Shown here one piece after another: positions 50,923 to 58,337 of a DNA stretch of 58,337 nt. This DNA is from Oscillospiraceae bacterium (GTDB lineage: Bacteria > Bacillota > Clostridia > Oscillospirales > Oscillospiraceae). The notes beneath the pieces are model-generated. The model saw nothing but the letters and a program-made list of their open reading frames with translations. It had not been told where the DNA came from and did not search any database. The first letter of the stretch is position 1, and each line of letters opens with the position of its first letter. The stretch is from assembly GCA_017540645.1 (NCBI GenBank), contig JAFYAQ010000010.1, forward strand, positions 89,785 through 148,121, given 5' to 3'. The position numbers and the translations under genes are program-made.

Positions 50923-51846
50923 TCAGTGGACGGGGTGCAGCGGCTGCTTCCCGTCCAATACGTTCAGCGTCTCGGTGACGATCTCCATACCGGTGCGATA
51001 GAGCGCCTCCTCCGTGTTTCCTCCGATGTGGGGCGTGGCGCTGAAATTCTCCAGGCTCAGCAGCTTATTGGCTGCGGTGGGCGGCTCGATGAGAAAGGTG
51101 TCGCAGGCGGCGGCCTTCAGCTTTCCGGAGACGAGGGCGTCATAGAGATCGTCCTCGCTGATAATCGCACCTCGAGCGGCATTGACAAAAACCGCATCGG
51201 GCTTAAAGTGGTTAAACATCTCACCGGAGATAAGTCCCTCCGTGCTCTTCACCAGCGGCACATTCACATTCACCAGGTCGGAGCACTCCAGCAGCTCCTC
51301 CAGCTTCTCCACCTTCTCAAAACCCCGGGCCGCTGCGTCCTCCGGGGAAACGAAGGGATCGTAGCCAAGAATGCGGCAGCCGAAGCCCTCCCGGAGAATT
51401 TTGGCGATACGCTGGGCGATGTTGCCCATGCCGATCTGCCCCAAAGTCTTGCCGCCAATCTCGGTGCCAATCAGGGTATGGGGCGCGATGGCGGTATAGA
51501 TCCCCTTGCGGCAGTTGACATTGGCCTCGTACAGCTTCCGCTCCAGCGCCAGAAACAGCGCCACCGTCATCTCTGCCACGGCGTCCGCGTTGGCAGTGGG
51601 AGTGTTAATCACCTGGATGCCCCGCTCCCTGGCTGCGTCCACGTCAATGGTATTCACGCCCACCCCGTGTTTGCCGATGACCTTCAAGTTTTTGCATTTG
51701 TCCATCAACCCCGCAGTCACAGGGATGTTCCGCAGGATGATGGCATCGATCTTCTCCGGACGGTCAAAGCTGTCCACCACTGCTGCTTTCTCTCGCAGCA
51801 TGGCTGCCGCCTCCGGGTGAATGTACTCGCTCAGATAGACTGTCAT
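50923..51846 (-). CDS. D-2-hydroxyacid dehydrogenase, phosphoglycerate-dehydrogenase-like
   Basis: A 307-residue NAD-dependent dehydrogenase with G-Q-I-G-M-G-N-I-A (136-144) and the catalytic Arg225, Glu254 and His273. There is no C-terminal ACT domain, so it is a catabolic-type relative of SerA, not the regulated biosynthetic enzyme. First gene of the RpiR-linked operon; it would oxidise a 2-hydroxyacid to the 2-oxoacid used by the aldolase next to it (inference). Confidence 0.92.
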   Translation of the reverse strand: MTVYLSEYIHPEAAAMLREKAAVVDSFDRPEKIDAIILRNIPVTAGLMDKCKNLKVIGKHGVGVNTIDVDAARERGIQVINTPTANADAVAEMTVALFLALERKLYEANVNCRKGIYTAIAPHTLIGTEIGGKTLGQIGMGNIAQRIAKILREGFGCRILGYDPFVSPEDAAARGFEKVEKLEELLECSDLVNVNVPLVKSTEGLISGEMFNHFKPDAVFVNAARGAIISEDDLYDALVSGKLKAAACDTFLIEPPTAANKLLSLENFSATPHIGGNTEEALYRTGMEIVTETLNVLDGKQPLHPVH

Positions 51847-51889
51847 CGCTCACCGCTCCTTTTTTGTGCTCGCTAAATTCTATCTTTTA

Positions 51890-51909
51890 ATTGTAGTTTT
51901 TACTACAAT
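51890..51909. promoter_or_regulatory. RpiR-type operator, site 1
   Basis: A perfect 8-4-8 inverted repeat, ATTGTAGT-TTTT-ACTACAAT, on the predicted start of the catabolic operon, where binding would repress. It shares the GTAGT-N4-ACTAC core with sites 2 and 3. Confidence 0.7.
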
Positions 51910-51913
51910 ACGA

Positions 51914-51942
51914 AGTATAGCAGTTGTTCGCACTTTTGTAAA
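51914..51942 (-). promoter_or_regulatory. Promoter of the catabolic operon
   Basis: On the minus strand: -35 TTTACA (51937-51942), 17-bp spacer, -10 TATACT (51914-51919), lying between operator sites 1 and 2. Confidence 0.7.
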
Positions 51943-51950
51943 GATAATAT

Positions 51951-51968
51951 TTGTTGTGACTACTACAA
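51951..51968. promoter_or_regulatory. RpiR-type operator, site 2
   Basis: TTGTTGT-GACT-ACTACAA, the same 7-4-7 geometry with one mismatch, 8 bp upstream of the -35 box and centred near -52. Confidence 0.65.
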
Positions 51969-52010
51969 AAATAGCGTGGTGCATTTTGTCCACAATAACC
52001 AAATAGGCGC

Positions 52011-52055
52011 AAAAACGGAGGGGACAATGCGGTTTTTGCCGCATTGTCCCCTCCG
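52011..52055 (-). terminator. Terminator of the RpiR-family gene
   Basis: A perfect 17-bp stem (52016-52032 with 52039-52055), 6-nt loop and five T on the minus strand; the gap between regulator and operon is thus cleanly split. Confidence 0.88.
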
Positions 52056-52068
52056 GACGGATGGTTGT

Positions 52069-52905
52069 TTATAGTAGTTGATCCCGGGTAATCGCGTCCT
52101 GCTCGTCGATCCGCTCTTTGAATTCCGCTCGTTCACTGACCAGATTCAACAGGTATTCCGCCGTAATATCCGCTCCGATGGTGGAATGATAAAAGCTCAT
52201 GTTGGCCGAGGCCACCATCAAAAGAATATCCGCATAGGGGGTCAGAGGGCCGGTGATCTCATTGACGATCAGGCAGATTTTTGCTCCTCGTGCCCGGGCC
52301 AGCTTCACATAGCTCAGATCGATCTTATAAAAGCGGGAAAAGACGAACATCACCAGGATATCCCCCTCCGCAATGTCCTGGAGATCGTGGATGGAACTGC
52401 ACTCTCCGTCCGTCAGCGTGTGTACTCCGGGCAGCATGAAGGAAAGGAGCCGCCCAAACTTGATGGCAAGGCCCCGGCAGCCCCGCAATCCCACCACATA
52501 TTTGGCCCGGGCTTCTGTAATCCACTCCGCCGCCCGAACAAAATCCTCCGGACGGTTATCACGGAACACAGCATCGATATTCTGCTGCAATAGCTGCTGG
52601 TATTGGATGGCTCCGCCGCCGTACTTCTCCGCATTCTGGGTCAGACGTTCTGAGAGGGACATTCTCCCGTAAGCGCTCTCCACCAAGGAATCATACAATT
52701 GATCCTTCAGATCGGCGTAGCCCTCAAAGCCAATGGCCCGGGAGAAGCGGATGATGGCGGCGTCACTGACTCCGATTTCCTTTGCCACATCCATGGCCGA
52801 CAGACTGCCGATCCTGCTTTGATTGTGAATAAAATACTCCGCAATCATTTTTTGCGCTTTAGTCAGCTGCGCATCCTTGACTCGCTCCGCAATAATGTTT
52901 CCCAT
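52069..52905 (-). CDS. RpiR/MurR-family transcriptional regulator
   Basis: A 278-residue regulator with an N-terminal HTH_6 domain (about 1-75, MDVAKEIGVSDAAIIRFSRA) and a C-terminal SIS sugar-isomerase domain (about 120-270) that normally senses a phosphosugar or acid. ATG 52905 has GGAGGG upstream. It lies just upstream of the operon at 47727-51846 on the same strand but is separated from it by a terminator. Matching GTAGT-N4-ACTAC sites at both promoters point to control of the operon and of itself. The effector may be an organic acid rather than a sugar phosphate. Confidence 0.9.
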   Translation of the reverse strand: MGNIIAERVKDAQLTKAQKMIAEYFIHNQSRIGSLSAMDVAKEIGVSDAAIIRFSRAIGFEGYADLKDQLYDSLVESAYGRMSLSERLTQNAEKYGGGAIQYQQLLQQNIDAVFRDNRPEDFVRAAEWITEARAKYVVGLRGCRGLAIKFGRLLSFMLPGVHTLTDGECSSIHDLQDIAEGDILVMFVFSRFYKIDLSYVKLARARGAKICLIVNEITGPLTPYADILLMVASANMSFYHSTIGADITAEYLLNLVSERAEFKERIDEQDAITRDQLL

Positions 52906-52933
52906 GGTGCCCTCCGTTTTGTCAATTATAAAA

Positions 52934-52985
52934 ATCATATCACTGTTTTTGTTGTGTGTCTACTCTGAAATGTAGTACTTACTAC
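52934..52985 (-). promoter_or_regulatory. Promoter of the RpiR gene with operator site 3
   Basis: On the minus strand: -35 TAGACA (52957-52962), 17-bp spacer, -10 TATGAT (52934-52939). GTAGT-ACTT-ACTAC (52972-52985) begins 9 bp upstream of the -35, the same offset as site 2 at the operon promoter. Confidence 0.6.
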
Positions 52986-53100
52986 CTCTTGGCTTTGCAA
53001 AACGCCTTCTCTGGGCCGACGGACGACGGATATTCCCGGTCAAGAATGGGAGAATTCCCGTTTCCCCCGGAATTTCCCAGCCGGAAGACGGGAAAAGACC

Positions 53101-53129
53101 TTGTACTTTCTCAAAATATGATTTATAAT
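53101..53129 (+). promoter_or_regulatory. Promoter of the Asp23-fakA unit
   Basis: -35 TTGTAC (53101-53106), 17-bp spacer, perfect -10 TATAAT (53124-53129). Confidence 0.75.
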
Positions 53130-53161
53130 GTTGAATCAATCTGTGGAAAGGAATCAATGCC

Positions 53162-53515
53162 ATGATAAAACTTGACAATGAGAGGGGTTCGATCTGCATC
53201 AGCTCCGAGGTCATCACATGGCTGGCCGGAGACGCCGCCACCCGCTGCTTTGGTGTGAAGGGCATGGCGAGCAGACAGAAGGAAAACGGCTTTGTTCAGC
53301 TTCTGCGCCGGGAATCCATGACAAAAGGCGTCGTCGTCCACGCGAATGACGATGACAGCATCACCATCGAGCTGCATATTGTGGTGGACCACGGGATGAA
53401 TCTTTCCGCCCTGTCGACCAGCATCATGAACGAGGTCAGCTACAAGGTCTCCTCCGGCACGGGCATCCACGTCCGGCAGGTGGATGTGTATATCGATTCC
53501 ATGGTGATCGACTGA
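53162..53515 (+). CDS. Asp23/Gls24-family protein
   Basis: A 117-residue Asp23/Gls24 protein, a small cytoplasmic protein linked in Firmicutes to envelope stress and membrane homeostasis. The family's ...SSEVI...LAG-type start and the C-terminal amphipathic beta-alpha unit (ELHIVVDHGMN, VRQVDVYID) are visible. GGAAAGGAA precedes ATG 53162. Its neighbour fakA, 22 bp away, is its usual partner across Firmicutes. Confidence 0.92.
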   Translation: MIKLDNERGSICISSEVITWLAGDAATRCFGVKGMASRQKENGFVQLLRRESMTKGVVVHANDDDSITIELHIVVDHGMNLSALSTSIMNEVSYKVSSGTGIHVRQVDVYIDSMVID

Positions 53516-53537
53516 AGCAGAGAGAGGAGATAGAGAC

Positions 53538-55145
53538 GTGACAAAAACCATTGACGGTCCTGCTTTTGCGCAGATGATCTTCTGCGCCTCGGCCGCGCTG
53601 GACAGCAATCGCCAGCAACTGAACGATCTGAATGTTTTCCCTGTGCCCGACGGGGACACAGGCACCAATATGTCCCTTACCATGGCCTCCGCCGCCGCGG
53701 CCCTGCGGGAGAACACCCCCGCCGCCGTGGGCGAGGCCGCCGGCGCCGCCGCTGCCGCTCTGCTCCGGGGAGCCCGGGGCAACTCCGGCGTGATCACCTC
53801 CCTGCTGTTCCGGGGCATCTCCAAGAGCCTCCGGGGCAAGACCGAGTGCAGCGCCGCGGACTGGGCCGCCGCCATGAACAAGGGCGTTTCCTCCGCCTAC
53901 AAGGCGGTGATGAAGCCCGCCGAGGGCACCATCCTCACCGTGTCCCGCCTGGCCTCCGAGCGGGCGGAGCAGCTCACCAAGGGCGGCATTGCCGATATCG
54001 AGGAGGTCCTGACCGGCGCACTGGAGGCCGCCAACGAGGCCCTGGCCGACACTGTGAACCAGAACCCGGTGCTGAAAAAGGCCGGCGTGGTGGACGCCGG
54101 CGGGCAGGGCTATGTGGTCATCTTCAACGCCATGCTCCTGTCCCTTCAGGGCAAGTTCAGCGCCGCCCCCGCCTCCGTCCCCGTGGCCGAGGCCGTCGCC
54201 GCCGAGCCCCGGGAGGAGGAACAGGCTGCCTTCACCTATCTGTGCGAGTACACCGTGCACCGGGAGAAGACCCGGGACGCGGAGCTGCTGCGCTCCTATC
54301 TGGAGAGCATCGGCGGCGGTCTGGTCATGGACGCGGACGAAAAGAGCATCCATGTGAAGCTCTACACCGACGCCCCCGGCCGGGCGCTGACCGAGGGCCT
54401 GCGCTACGGCTCTCTCCAGACGGTGAAGGTGGAGAACCTCCGGCCTGTTCAGGAGAATCCGGAGGATGAGATCGCCCCGGCGGAGAAGGCCGTGGGCTTT
54501 GTGGCCGTCTGCACCGGCGACGGCATGAAGGAGCTCTTCACCTCCCTGGGCGCGGACCGGGTGGTCACCGGCGGCCAGACCATGAACCCCTCCACGGAGG
54601 ACATCCTCCGGGAGGTGAACAAGACTCCCGCCGAGACCGTGTTCGTCTTCCCCAACAACAAAAACATCATCATGGCGGCGGAGCAGTGCGTAAAGCTCTG
54701 CAAGCAGAAGATCGTCCGGGTGGTGCCCACCAAGACTGTGCCCCAGGGCGTCACCGCCCTGGCCTGCATGGACCCGGAGGCCGACGCCGACAGCCTGGAC
54801 GCCTCCTTCCGGGAGAGCGCCGAGCGGGTACATACGGCGCTGGTCACTTATGCCGCCAGAGACAGCGACTTTGACGGCCACTCCATCCACGCCGGGGAGT
54901 ATCTGACCCTGCTGGATGGGAAGATGCTGGGCAACTACGACTCGGTGGAGTCCATGCTGGGCGAGCTCTGCGCCGCCTTCGGCCCGCTTACCCCGGAGTT
55001 CCTGACCGTCTACTATGGCCAGGACGTGACCGACGAGGCCGCCCAGGACGTCAGCGGCGCGCTGAGCGCCGCCTTCCCCGATTCGGACGTGTCCCTGGTG
55101 AACGGCGGACAGCCGGTGTATTATTACATGATATCGGCGGAGTGA
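53538..55145 (+). CDS. fakA: DAK2/DhaL-domain fatty acid kinase subunit (FakA/YloV type)
   Basis: A 535-residue protein with an N-terminal DhaL kinase domain (about 8-200, with Mg/ATP-binding PDGDTGTNM at 37-45 and GARGNSGVI), a middle domain and a C-terminal EDD/DegV-like domain. In Firmicutes FakA phosphorylates fatty acids delivered by FakB so they can enter phospholipids. The start is GTG 53538, with AGAGAGGAG upstream. Pairing with Asp23/Gls24 is typical. No fakB gene is in the window. Confidence 0.92.
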   Translation: MTKTIDGPAFAQMIFCASAALDSNRQQLNDLNVFPVPDGDTGTNMSLTMASAAAALRENTPAAVGEAAGAAAAALLRGARGNSGVITSLLFRGISKSLRGKTECSAADWAAAMNKGVSSAYKAVMKPAEGTILTVSRLASERAEQLTKGGIADIEEVLTGALEAANEALADTVNQNPVLKKAGVVDAGGQGYVVIFNAMLLSLQGKFSAAPASVPVAEAVAAEPREEEQAAFTYLCEYTVHREKTRDAELLRSYLESIGGGLVMDADEKSIHVKLYTDAPGRALTEGLRYGSLQTVKVENLRPVQENPEDEIAPAEKAVGFVAVCTGDGMKELFTSLGADRVVTGGQTMNPSTEDILREVNKTPAETVFVFPNNKNIIMAAEQCVKLCKQKIVRVVPTKTVPQGVTALACMDPEADADSLDASFRESAERVHTALVTYAARDSDFDGHSIHAGEYLTLLDGKMLGNYDSVESMLGELCAAFGPLTPEFLTVYYGQDVTDEAAQDVSGALSAAFPDSDVSLVNGGQPVYYYMISAE

Positions 55146-55186
55146 TCCTCCCGGCCCGACAGCATCCTACATAAGAGAGACAGACC

Positions 55187-56158
55187 ATGGCAGAAAAACA
55201 CGCAGTAAAAAGAAAAATAGACCTGTCCGCGCTGATAGGGCGCATCCGCCGCGTCCCCCGCTCCCTTCTGGCGGCGGCGGGCCTTGTGGCCGTGCTGGTG
55301 ATCGTTATCCTCTCCGTCACACTCCCGGCCCGTCGTGGCGAGAGCCGGACGGTCCCGGCGGAGATCCCCGAGGGGAGCGTCATCCCCGCCCGGACGCGCT
55401 CTGCCCTTCCGGCGGCCATGCTCTCCGTACCGGCGGACGCCTCCGCGGAGATGCGGCTGCGGACCATCGCCCGGCGGGACGGCTTCCCCATGCTCTCCTG
55501 GGACATCGACGCCTTTGAGACCGGTGCCGACGGCCGCATGCTCTATCGGGGAAACACCCAGACCCTGACGGGCATCGACGTTTCCGAACACCAGGGGGAT
55601 ATCAACTGGTCGGCCGTGGCCCGGGACGGCATTGATTTTGCCATGATCCGCATGGGCTACCGGGGCTCCACCGCCGGCGGCCTGTACGAGGACGAGCAAT
55701 TCCGTGCCAACGTCACCGGCGCTCTGAAGGCCGGGATCCCCGTGGGCGTGTACTTCTACTCCCAGGCCGTCACCGTGGCGGAGGCGGAGGAAGAGGCGGA
55801 CTACGTCCTGCAGGCCATCAAGGACTTCGATATCACCTTCCCGGTGGTCTTTGACTGGGAGATCGTCGGCGATGAGGAGGCCCGGACCTATTCCCTGTCC
55901 CGCGCCGCTCTGTGCGACTGCACCCGGGCGTTCTGCGACAAGATCGCCCAGGCGGGCTATAAGCCCATGATCTACTTCACCCAGTACCTGGGCTATCGGA
56001 AATACATCCTCCGGAACCTGTCGGACTACGGCTTCTGGTACGCCCAGTACGAACCCCAGCCCCACATCGCCTTTGACTTTGACATGTGGCAGTACAGCGA
56101 GACCGGCACCGTGGCCGGCGTGGAGGGCGGCGTGGATCTGAACATCCTGCGAAAATAA
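55187..56158 (+). CDS. GH25-family lysozyme (muramidase), membrane-anchored
   Basis: A 323-residue protein: basic N-terminus, one membrane helix (about 27-46) acting as signal anchor, a ~75-residue linker and a GH25 domain from about 128 (GIDVSEHQGDINW). The catalytic acids are Asp131, Asp223 and Glu225 (VFDWEI). It cleaves the MurNAc-GlcNAc bond of peptidoglycan. It follows fakA by 41 bp and may share its transcript. A terminator follows. Confidence 0.93.
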   Translation: MAEKHAVKRKIDLSALIGRIRRVPRSLLAAAGLVAVLVIVILSVTLPARRGESRTVPAEIPEGSVIPARTRSALPAAMLSVPADASAEMRLRTIARRDGFPMLSWDIDAFETGADGRMLYRGNTQTLTGIDVSEHQGDINWSAVARDGIDFAMIRMGYRGSTAGGLYEDEQFRANVTGALKAGIPVGVYFYSQAVTVAEAEEEADYVLQAIKDFDITFPVVFDWEIVGDEEARTYSLSRAALCDCTRAFCDKIAQAGYKPMIYFTQYLGYRKYILRNLSDYGFWYAQYEPQPHIAFDFDMWQYSETGTVAGVEGGVDLNILRK

Positions 56159-56173
56159 ACGGCCAATATATGC

Positions 56174-56212
56174 ATCGCCCCGGATCAAGGTGATCCGGGG
56201 CGATAGTTTTTT
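56174..56212 (+). terminator. Terminator after the GH25 gene
   Basis: A perfect 14-bp stem (56174-56187 with 56191-56204) with a 3-nt loop and six T on the plus strand. Confidence 0.9.
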
Positions 56213-56217
56213 CAGGC

Positions 56218-57510
56218 TCAGCCGATCATGCCGGCATAGAGGGGGATCCAGAGGATGGACACGATGGTGGAGATGGCGATCAGCGGCAGGTTGAACTTCA
56301 GCATTTCCTTCATGCTGTAGCCGCCCAGCTTGTAGGCCATCAGAGAGCTGGGAGAGGCCATGGGGGTGGAGAAGCTCACCAGGCAGCTGGCGTCGATGGC
56401 GATGACGATGGGTACCACGGGGATCCCGTTCTTCACGGCGGCCAGGGCGCAGATGGGAGTCAGAATGTTGATCAGGCCGTTGTTGTCCATGACCTGGGTC
56501 AGCACAGCGCAGAAGAGGAAGGTGACCGCGCAGGCCAGGAAGGTGTTGCCGGTGCCGTACACGGGATCCAGCAGTCCCGCCAGCAGTTCGCCGGCGCCGC
56601 TGTTGCTCAGCGCGGTGGAGATGGCCAGCATGAAGCTCATGAAGAAGATCAGGGACCAGTTGACGGAGGAGAACATCTCCCGCTCGTTCAGATAACCCAG
56701 GATGGCCACCAGCATGGAACCGGCCACGGCCACGAACATGGGCTCCAGGCCGATGTTCCGGGCGATGCTCAGCAGGACCATGATGGCGATGAAGATGGCG
56801 TACATCAAATACTGCTTCCACTTGGGCAGCGTGCTCTTTTTGAGACCGGCAGTGCCGCCGTTGGCCAGAGCAGAGGTGTCAGCCAGTTCCCGCTTGGGCA
56901 GCAGCTTCCAGCCGAAGAAGATGACGAACAGGAACACCACCAGAGTGCCGGGCATACGACCCAGGATCAGGTCCCAGAAGCCCACGGCCTGATCGGTGAT
57001 GCCCAGGCTGCTGAGAATCTGGTTTTTCAGCATGTACATAATGGCGCCGGTACCGATGGGCAGGGCCATCAGGCCCGCCTGAGCGCCCACGGAAGCGGGC
57101 AGCACCAGCAGCGTGGGGGCCACGCCGGCCTCGGCAGCCAGGGCAATGGCCAGGGGGATCACGGTGATCATGGCGGTGACGCCGCCGACGAACTGGCAGA
57201 GGATGAAGGGCACGACCATGGAGGCGATCACCAGGATCATGGTGCCGCCCTTGAACTTCCGGACAAGGCTTGCGATGTTGGTGAGGATGTCGGTTTTCAT
57301 CAGGGCAGAGGTGATCATCATCATGGCTACCATGGTGACGATGGAACTGGAAACGAAGTTTGCCAGGGCCTCCTGGCCGGTGATGACCTTGAAGAGCCAC
57401 AGCACCACCACGGACACACCGCAGGCGATGGAGCCGGGGATCTTGCCGCTCAGCAAGGCATAGGCGATGAACACAAAGGCGACGAGCGTGAGAATGAGAC
57501 CGAAATTCAT
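56218..57510 (-). CDS. SLC13-family permease (second copy)
   Basis: A 430-residue polytopic ion-transporter-superfamily protein with the conserved loops FVGGVTAMITVIPLA, QVMDNNGLINIL and SFSTPMASPSSLM. Aspartate/serine-rich motifs in the second half differ from the operon copy at 47727, so the two probably take different anions. AGGAGGG precedes the ATG. An MBL-fold gene lies 121 bp upstream on the same strand, echoing the gene pair at 47727-49876. Confidence 0.9.
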   Translation of the reverse strand: MNFGLILTLVAFVFIAYALLSGKIPGSIACGVSVVVLWLFKVITGQEALANFVSSSIVTMVAMMMITSALMKTDILTNIASLVRKFKGGTMILVIASMVVPFILCQFVGGVTAMITVIPLAIALAAEAGVAPTLLVLPASVGAQAGLMALPIGTGAIMYMLKNQILSSLGITDQAVGFWDLILGRMPGTLVVFLFVIFFGWKLLPKRELADTSALANGGTAGLKKSTLPKWKQYLMYAIFIAIMVLLSIARNIGLEPMFVAVAGSMLVAILGYLNEREMFSSVNWSLIFFMSFMLAISTALSNSGAGELLAGLLDPVYGTGNTFLACAVTFLFCAVLTQVMDNNGLINILTPICALAAVKNGIPVVPIVIAIDASCLVSFSTPMASPSSLMAYKLGGYSMKEMLKFNLPLIAISTIVSILWIPLYAGMIG

Positions 57511-57631
57511 TGTTTTTCCCTCCTATTATTTTAGTTCTCTTTTTTATTCTTGCGCGGGGGCGGGTTTTCTCTCCCTTTGCCTCCCGTAAACAGATTCCGT
57601 TTTTCTTTCCTCCCGGACATACTGTGTCCGA

Positions 57632-58337
57632 TCACTCCTCCACGGGCTTCTGGATATCGGTGAACTCCCGGGCGTAGGCAAGGCAGCAGTCAAAGCGGTT
57701 CACGATCCACTTCCGCACGCCCTCCAGCCCGATGATGTGGGCGTTGGGTCCCTCGGGATGGGCCTTGTTTTCCCGATCGTGCTCCACCAGATCGCAGAGC
57801 TGGGGGTGGGGGTTGAAGTACACGTCCGCCTTGTGCTCCTTGGCATAGTCCCAGAGCTTCACGGCAGTGGAGGCAAATTTCAGTGCCTGATCCACAGCCC
57901 ACTCCGCAGAATAGGGATAGGGGACGCCGCCCTCGTAGTGCCCGGGGCCGAAGACCCCGTAGCCGCCCATCATCACCGCCGTGTGGGGCACGCCCTTGTC
58001 GTGAACGGTGTAGGCGTAGTTCAGGCAGCCGGGGGTATGGCCGGAGCCGTCCAGGACCTCCACCCTGTGGTCGCCGAAGGTGAGGGTCTCTCCCGGTGTG
58101 AGAATGCGGGTGATCCGGGGCACGGCCTGGGGCTTGGGAGGCATGTTCTCGTCCGCCCAGAGCATGTAGGCGGTGTCCGCCTCAGAGAGGGCCACAGTCA
58201 CGCCGGTCTTCTTCTGTACGTCCACCGCCCCCAGGTAGTGGTCGAAGTGGCCGTGGGTCAGCAGCAGCATGCAGAGCTTTTCCTTTTCCAGGCCCAGTTT
58301 TTTGAGCCCCGGCAGCAGGATGCGCTCCCAGGCGCTC
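57632..58337 (-). CDS. Metallo-beta-lactamase-fold hydrolase (5' end beyond window)
   Basis: The visible part, about 235 residues, is open through the right edge, so the N-terminus is missing. It has the zinc motif T-H-G-H-F-D-H near the cut and a later D-G-S-G-H-T-P-G-C, as in lactonase-like and B3-like enzymes. A C-terminal extension (about 80 residues, rich in His and Asp) is longer than in the copy at 49055. It is likely co-transcribed with the SLC13 permease downstream. Confidence 0.85.
   Translation of the reverse strand, partial: SAWERILLPGLKKLGLEKEKLCMLLLTHGHFDHYLGAVDVQKKTGVTVALSEADTAYMLWADENMPPKPQAVPRITRILTPGETLTFGDHRVEVLDGSGHTPGCLNYAYTVHDKGVPHTAVMMGGYGVFGPGHYEGGVPYPYSAEWAVDQALKFASTAVKLWDYAKEHKADVYFNPHPQLCDLVEHDRENKAHPEGPNAHIIGLEGVRKWIVNRFDCCLAYAREFTDIQKPVEE

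Noticed and set aside
50923..51846. Serine biosynthesis SerA
   Set aside because: The dehydrogenase lacks the C-terminal regulatory domain and sits in a catabolic operon with an aldolase and a permease.
1..58337. tRNA, rRNA, IS elements, prophage, CRISPR array
   Set aside because: No cloverleaf with a TTCGANNC-type arm, no transposase or integrase frame, and no regularly spaced direct repeats were found by eye.

Overview
The window looks like a chromosomal segment from a GC-rich anaerobic Firmicute of the Clostridia, most plausibly a gut Oscillospiraceae-type organism. This is inferred from gene content: pyruvate:ferredoxin oxidoreductase, iron-dependent alcohol dehydrogenase, AsnA, an Asp23/FakA pair, a VTC/DUF4956/Cthe_2159 set, SLH and NlpC/P60 surface proteins, strong AGGAGG ribosome binding sites and sigma-A-like promoters. 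No rRNA, tRNA, IS element, phage gene or CRISPR array was recognised.

Layout. 1-7600: a truncated serine hydrolase, an alpha/beta hydrolase, two AT-richer orphan genes, an rRNA methyltransferase/Nudix pair, an iron alcohol dehydrogenase and a LysR regulator. 7700-16100: the most distinctive part. A LysR-divergent operon encodes two paralogous cupin-like proteins around a Gfo/Idh/MocA oxidoreductase and a xylose-isomerase-like TIM barrel. It ends in a terminator. A second operon with its own promoter then encodes a sulfotransferase, CysD, a CysN-CysC fusion and a TauE/SafE permease. This has the gene logic of rhizobial nodH-nodP-nodQ: make PAPS and use it to sulfate something, with no reductive sulfur genes nearby. 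16050-16530 holds two candidate small RNAs. 16530-27740: envelope and housekeeping genes (trypsin-like lipoprotein, U32 protein, NlpC/P60 protein, SPFH/NfeD pair, YerC-methyltransferase-Hsp33 operon, MscS, HAD phosphatase).

27776-32420 is a minus-strand operon: WYL regulator, AsnA, an SLH/transglutaminase-like protein and a lipoprotein. 32660-38020 carries a probably leaderless phosphopantetheinyl transferase with an unknown coupled partner, TetR-SfsA, and MarR-GltS. 38300-39830 is an AT-richer ArsR/split chromate-transporter operon with twin operators. 40129-47452 carries a hydroxyacid dehydrogenase, the VTC/DUF4956/Cthe_2159 operon and nifJ. 47727-52905 is a catabolic operon (hydroxyacid dehydrogenase, HMGL-type aldolase, metallo-beta-lactamase-fold hydrolase, SLC13 transporter) next to an RpiR-family regulator, with three matching GTAGT-N4-ACTAC sites at the two promoters. 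53162-56158 is Asp23-FakA-GH25. The window ends with a second SLC13/metallo-beta-lactamase-fold pair, cut by the edge.

Working together (inference): the RpiR operon probably imports an organic acid and converts it toward a 2-oxoacid and pyruvate, which NifJ could oxidise. The LysR operon probably remodels a sugar-like compound. The sulfation operon next door could act on a related compound, but the terminator and separate promoter between them mean a shared pathway is only a hypothesis.
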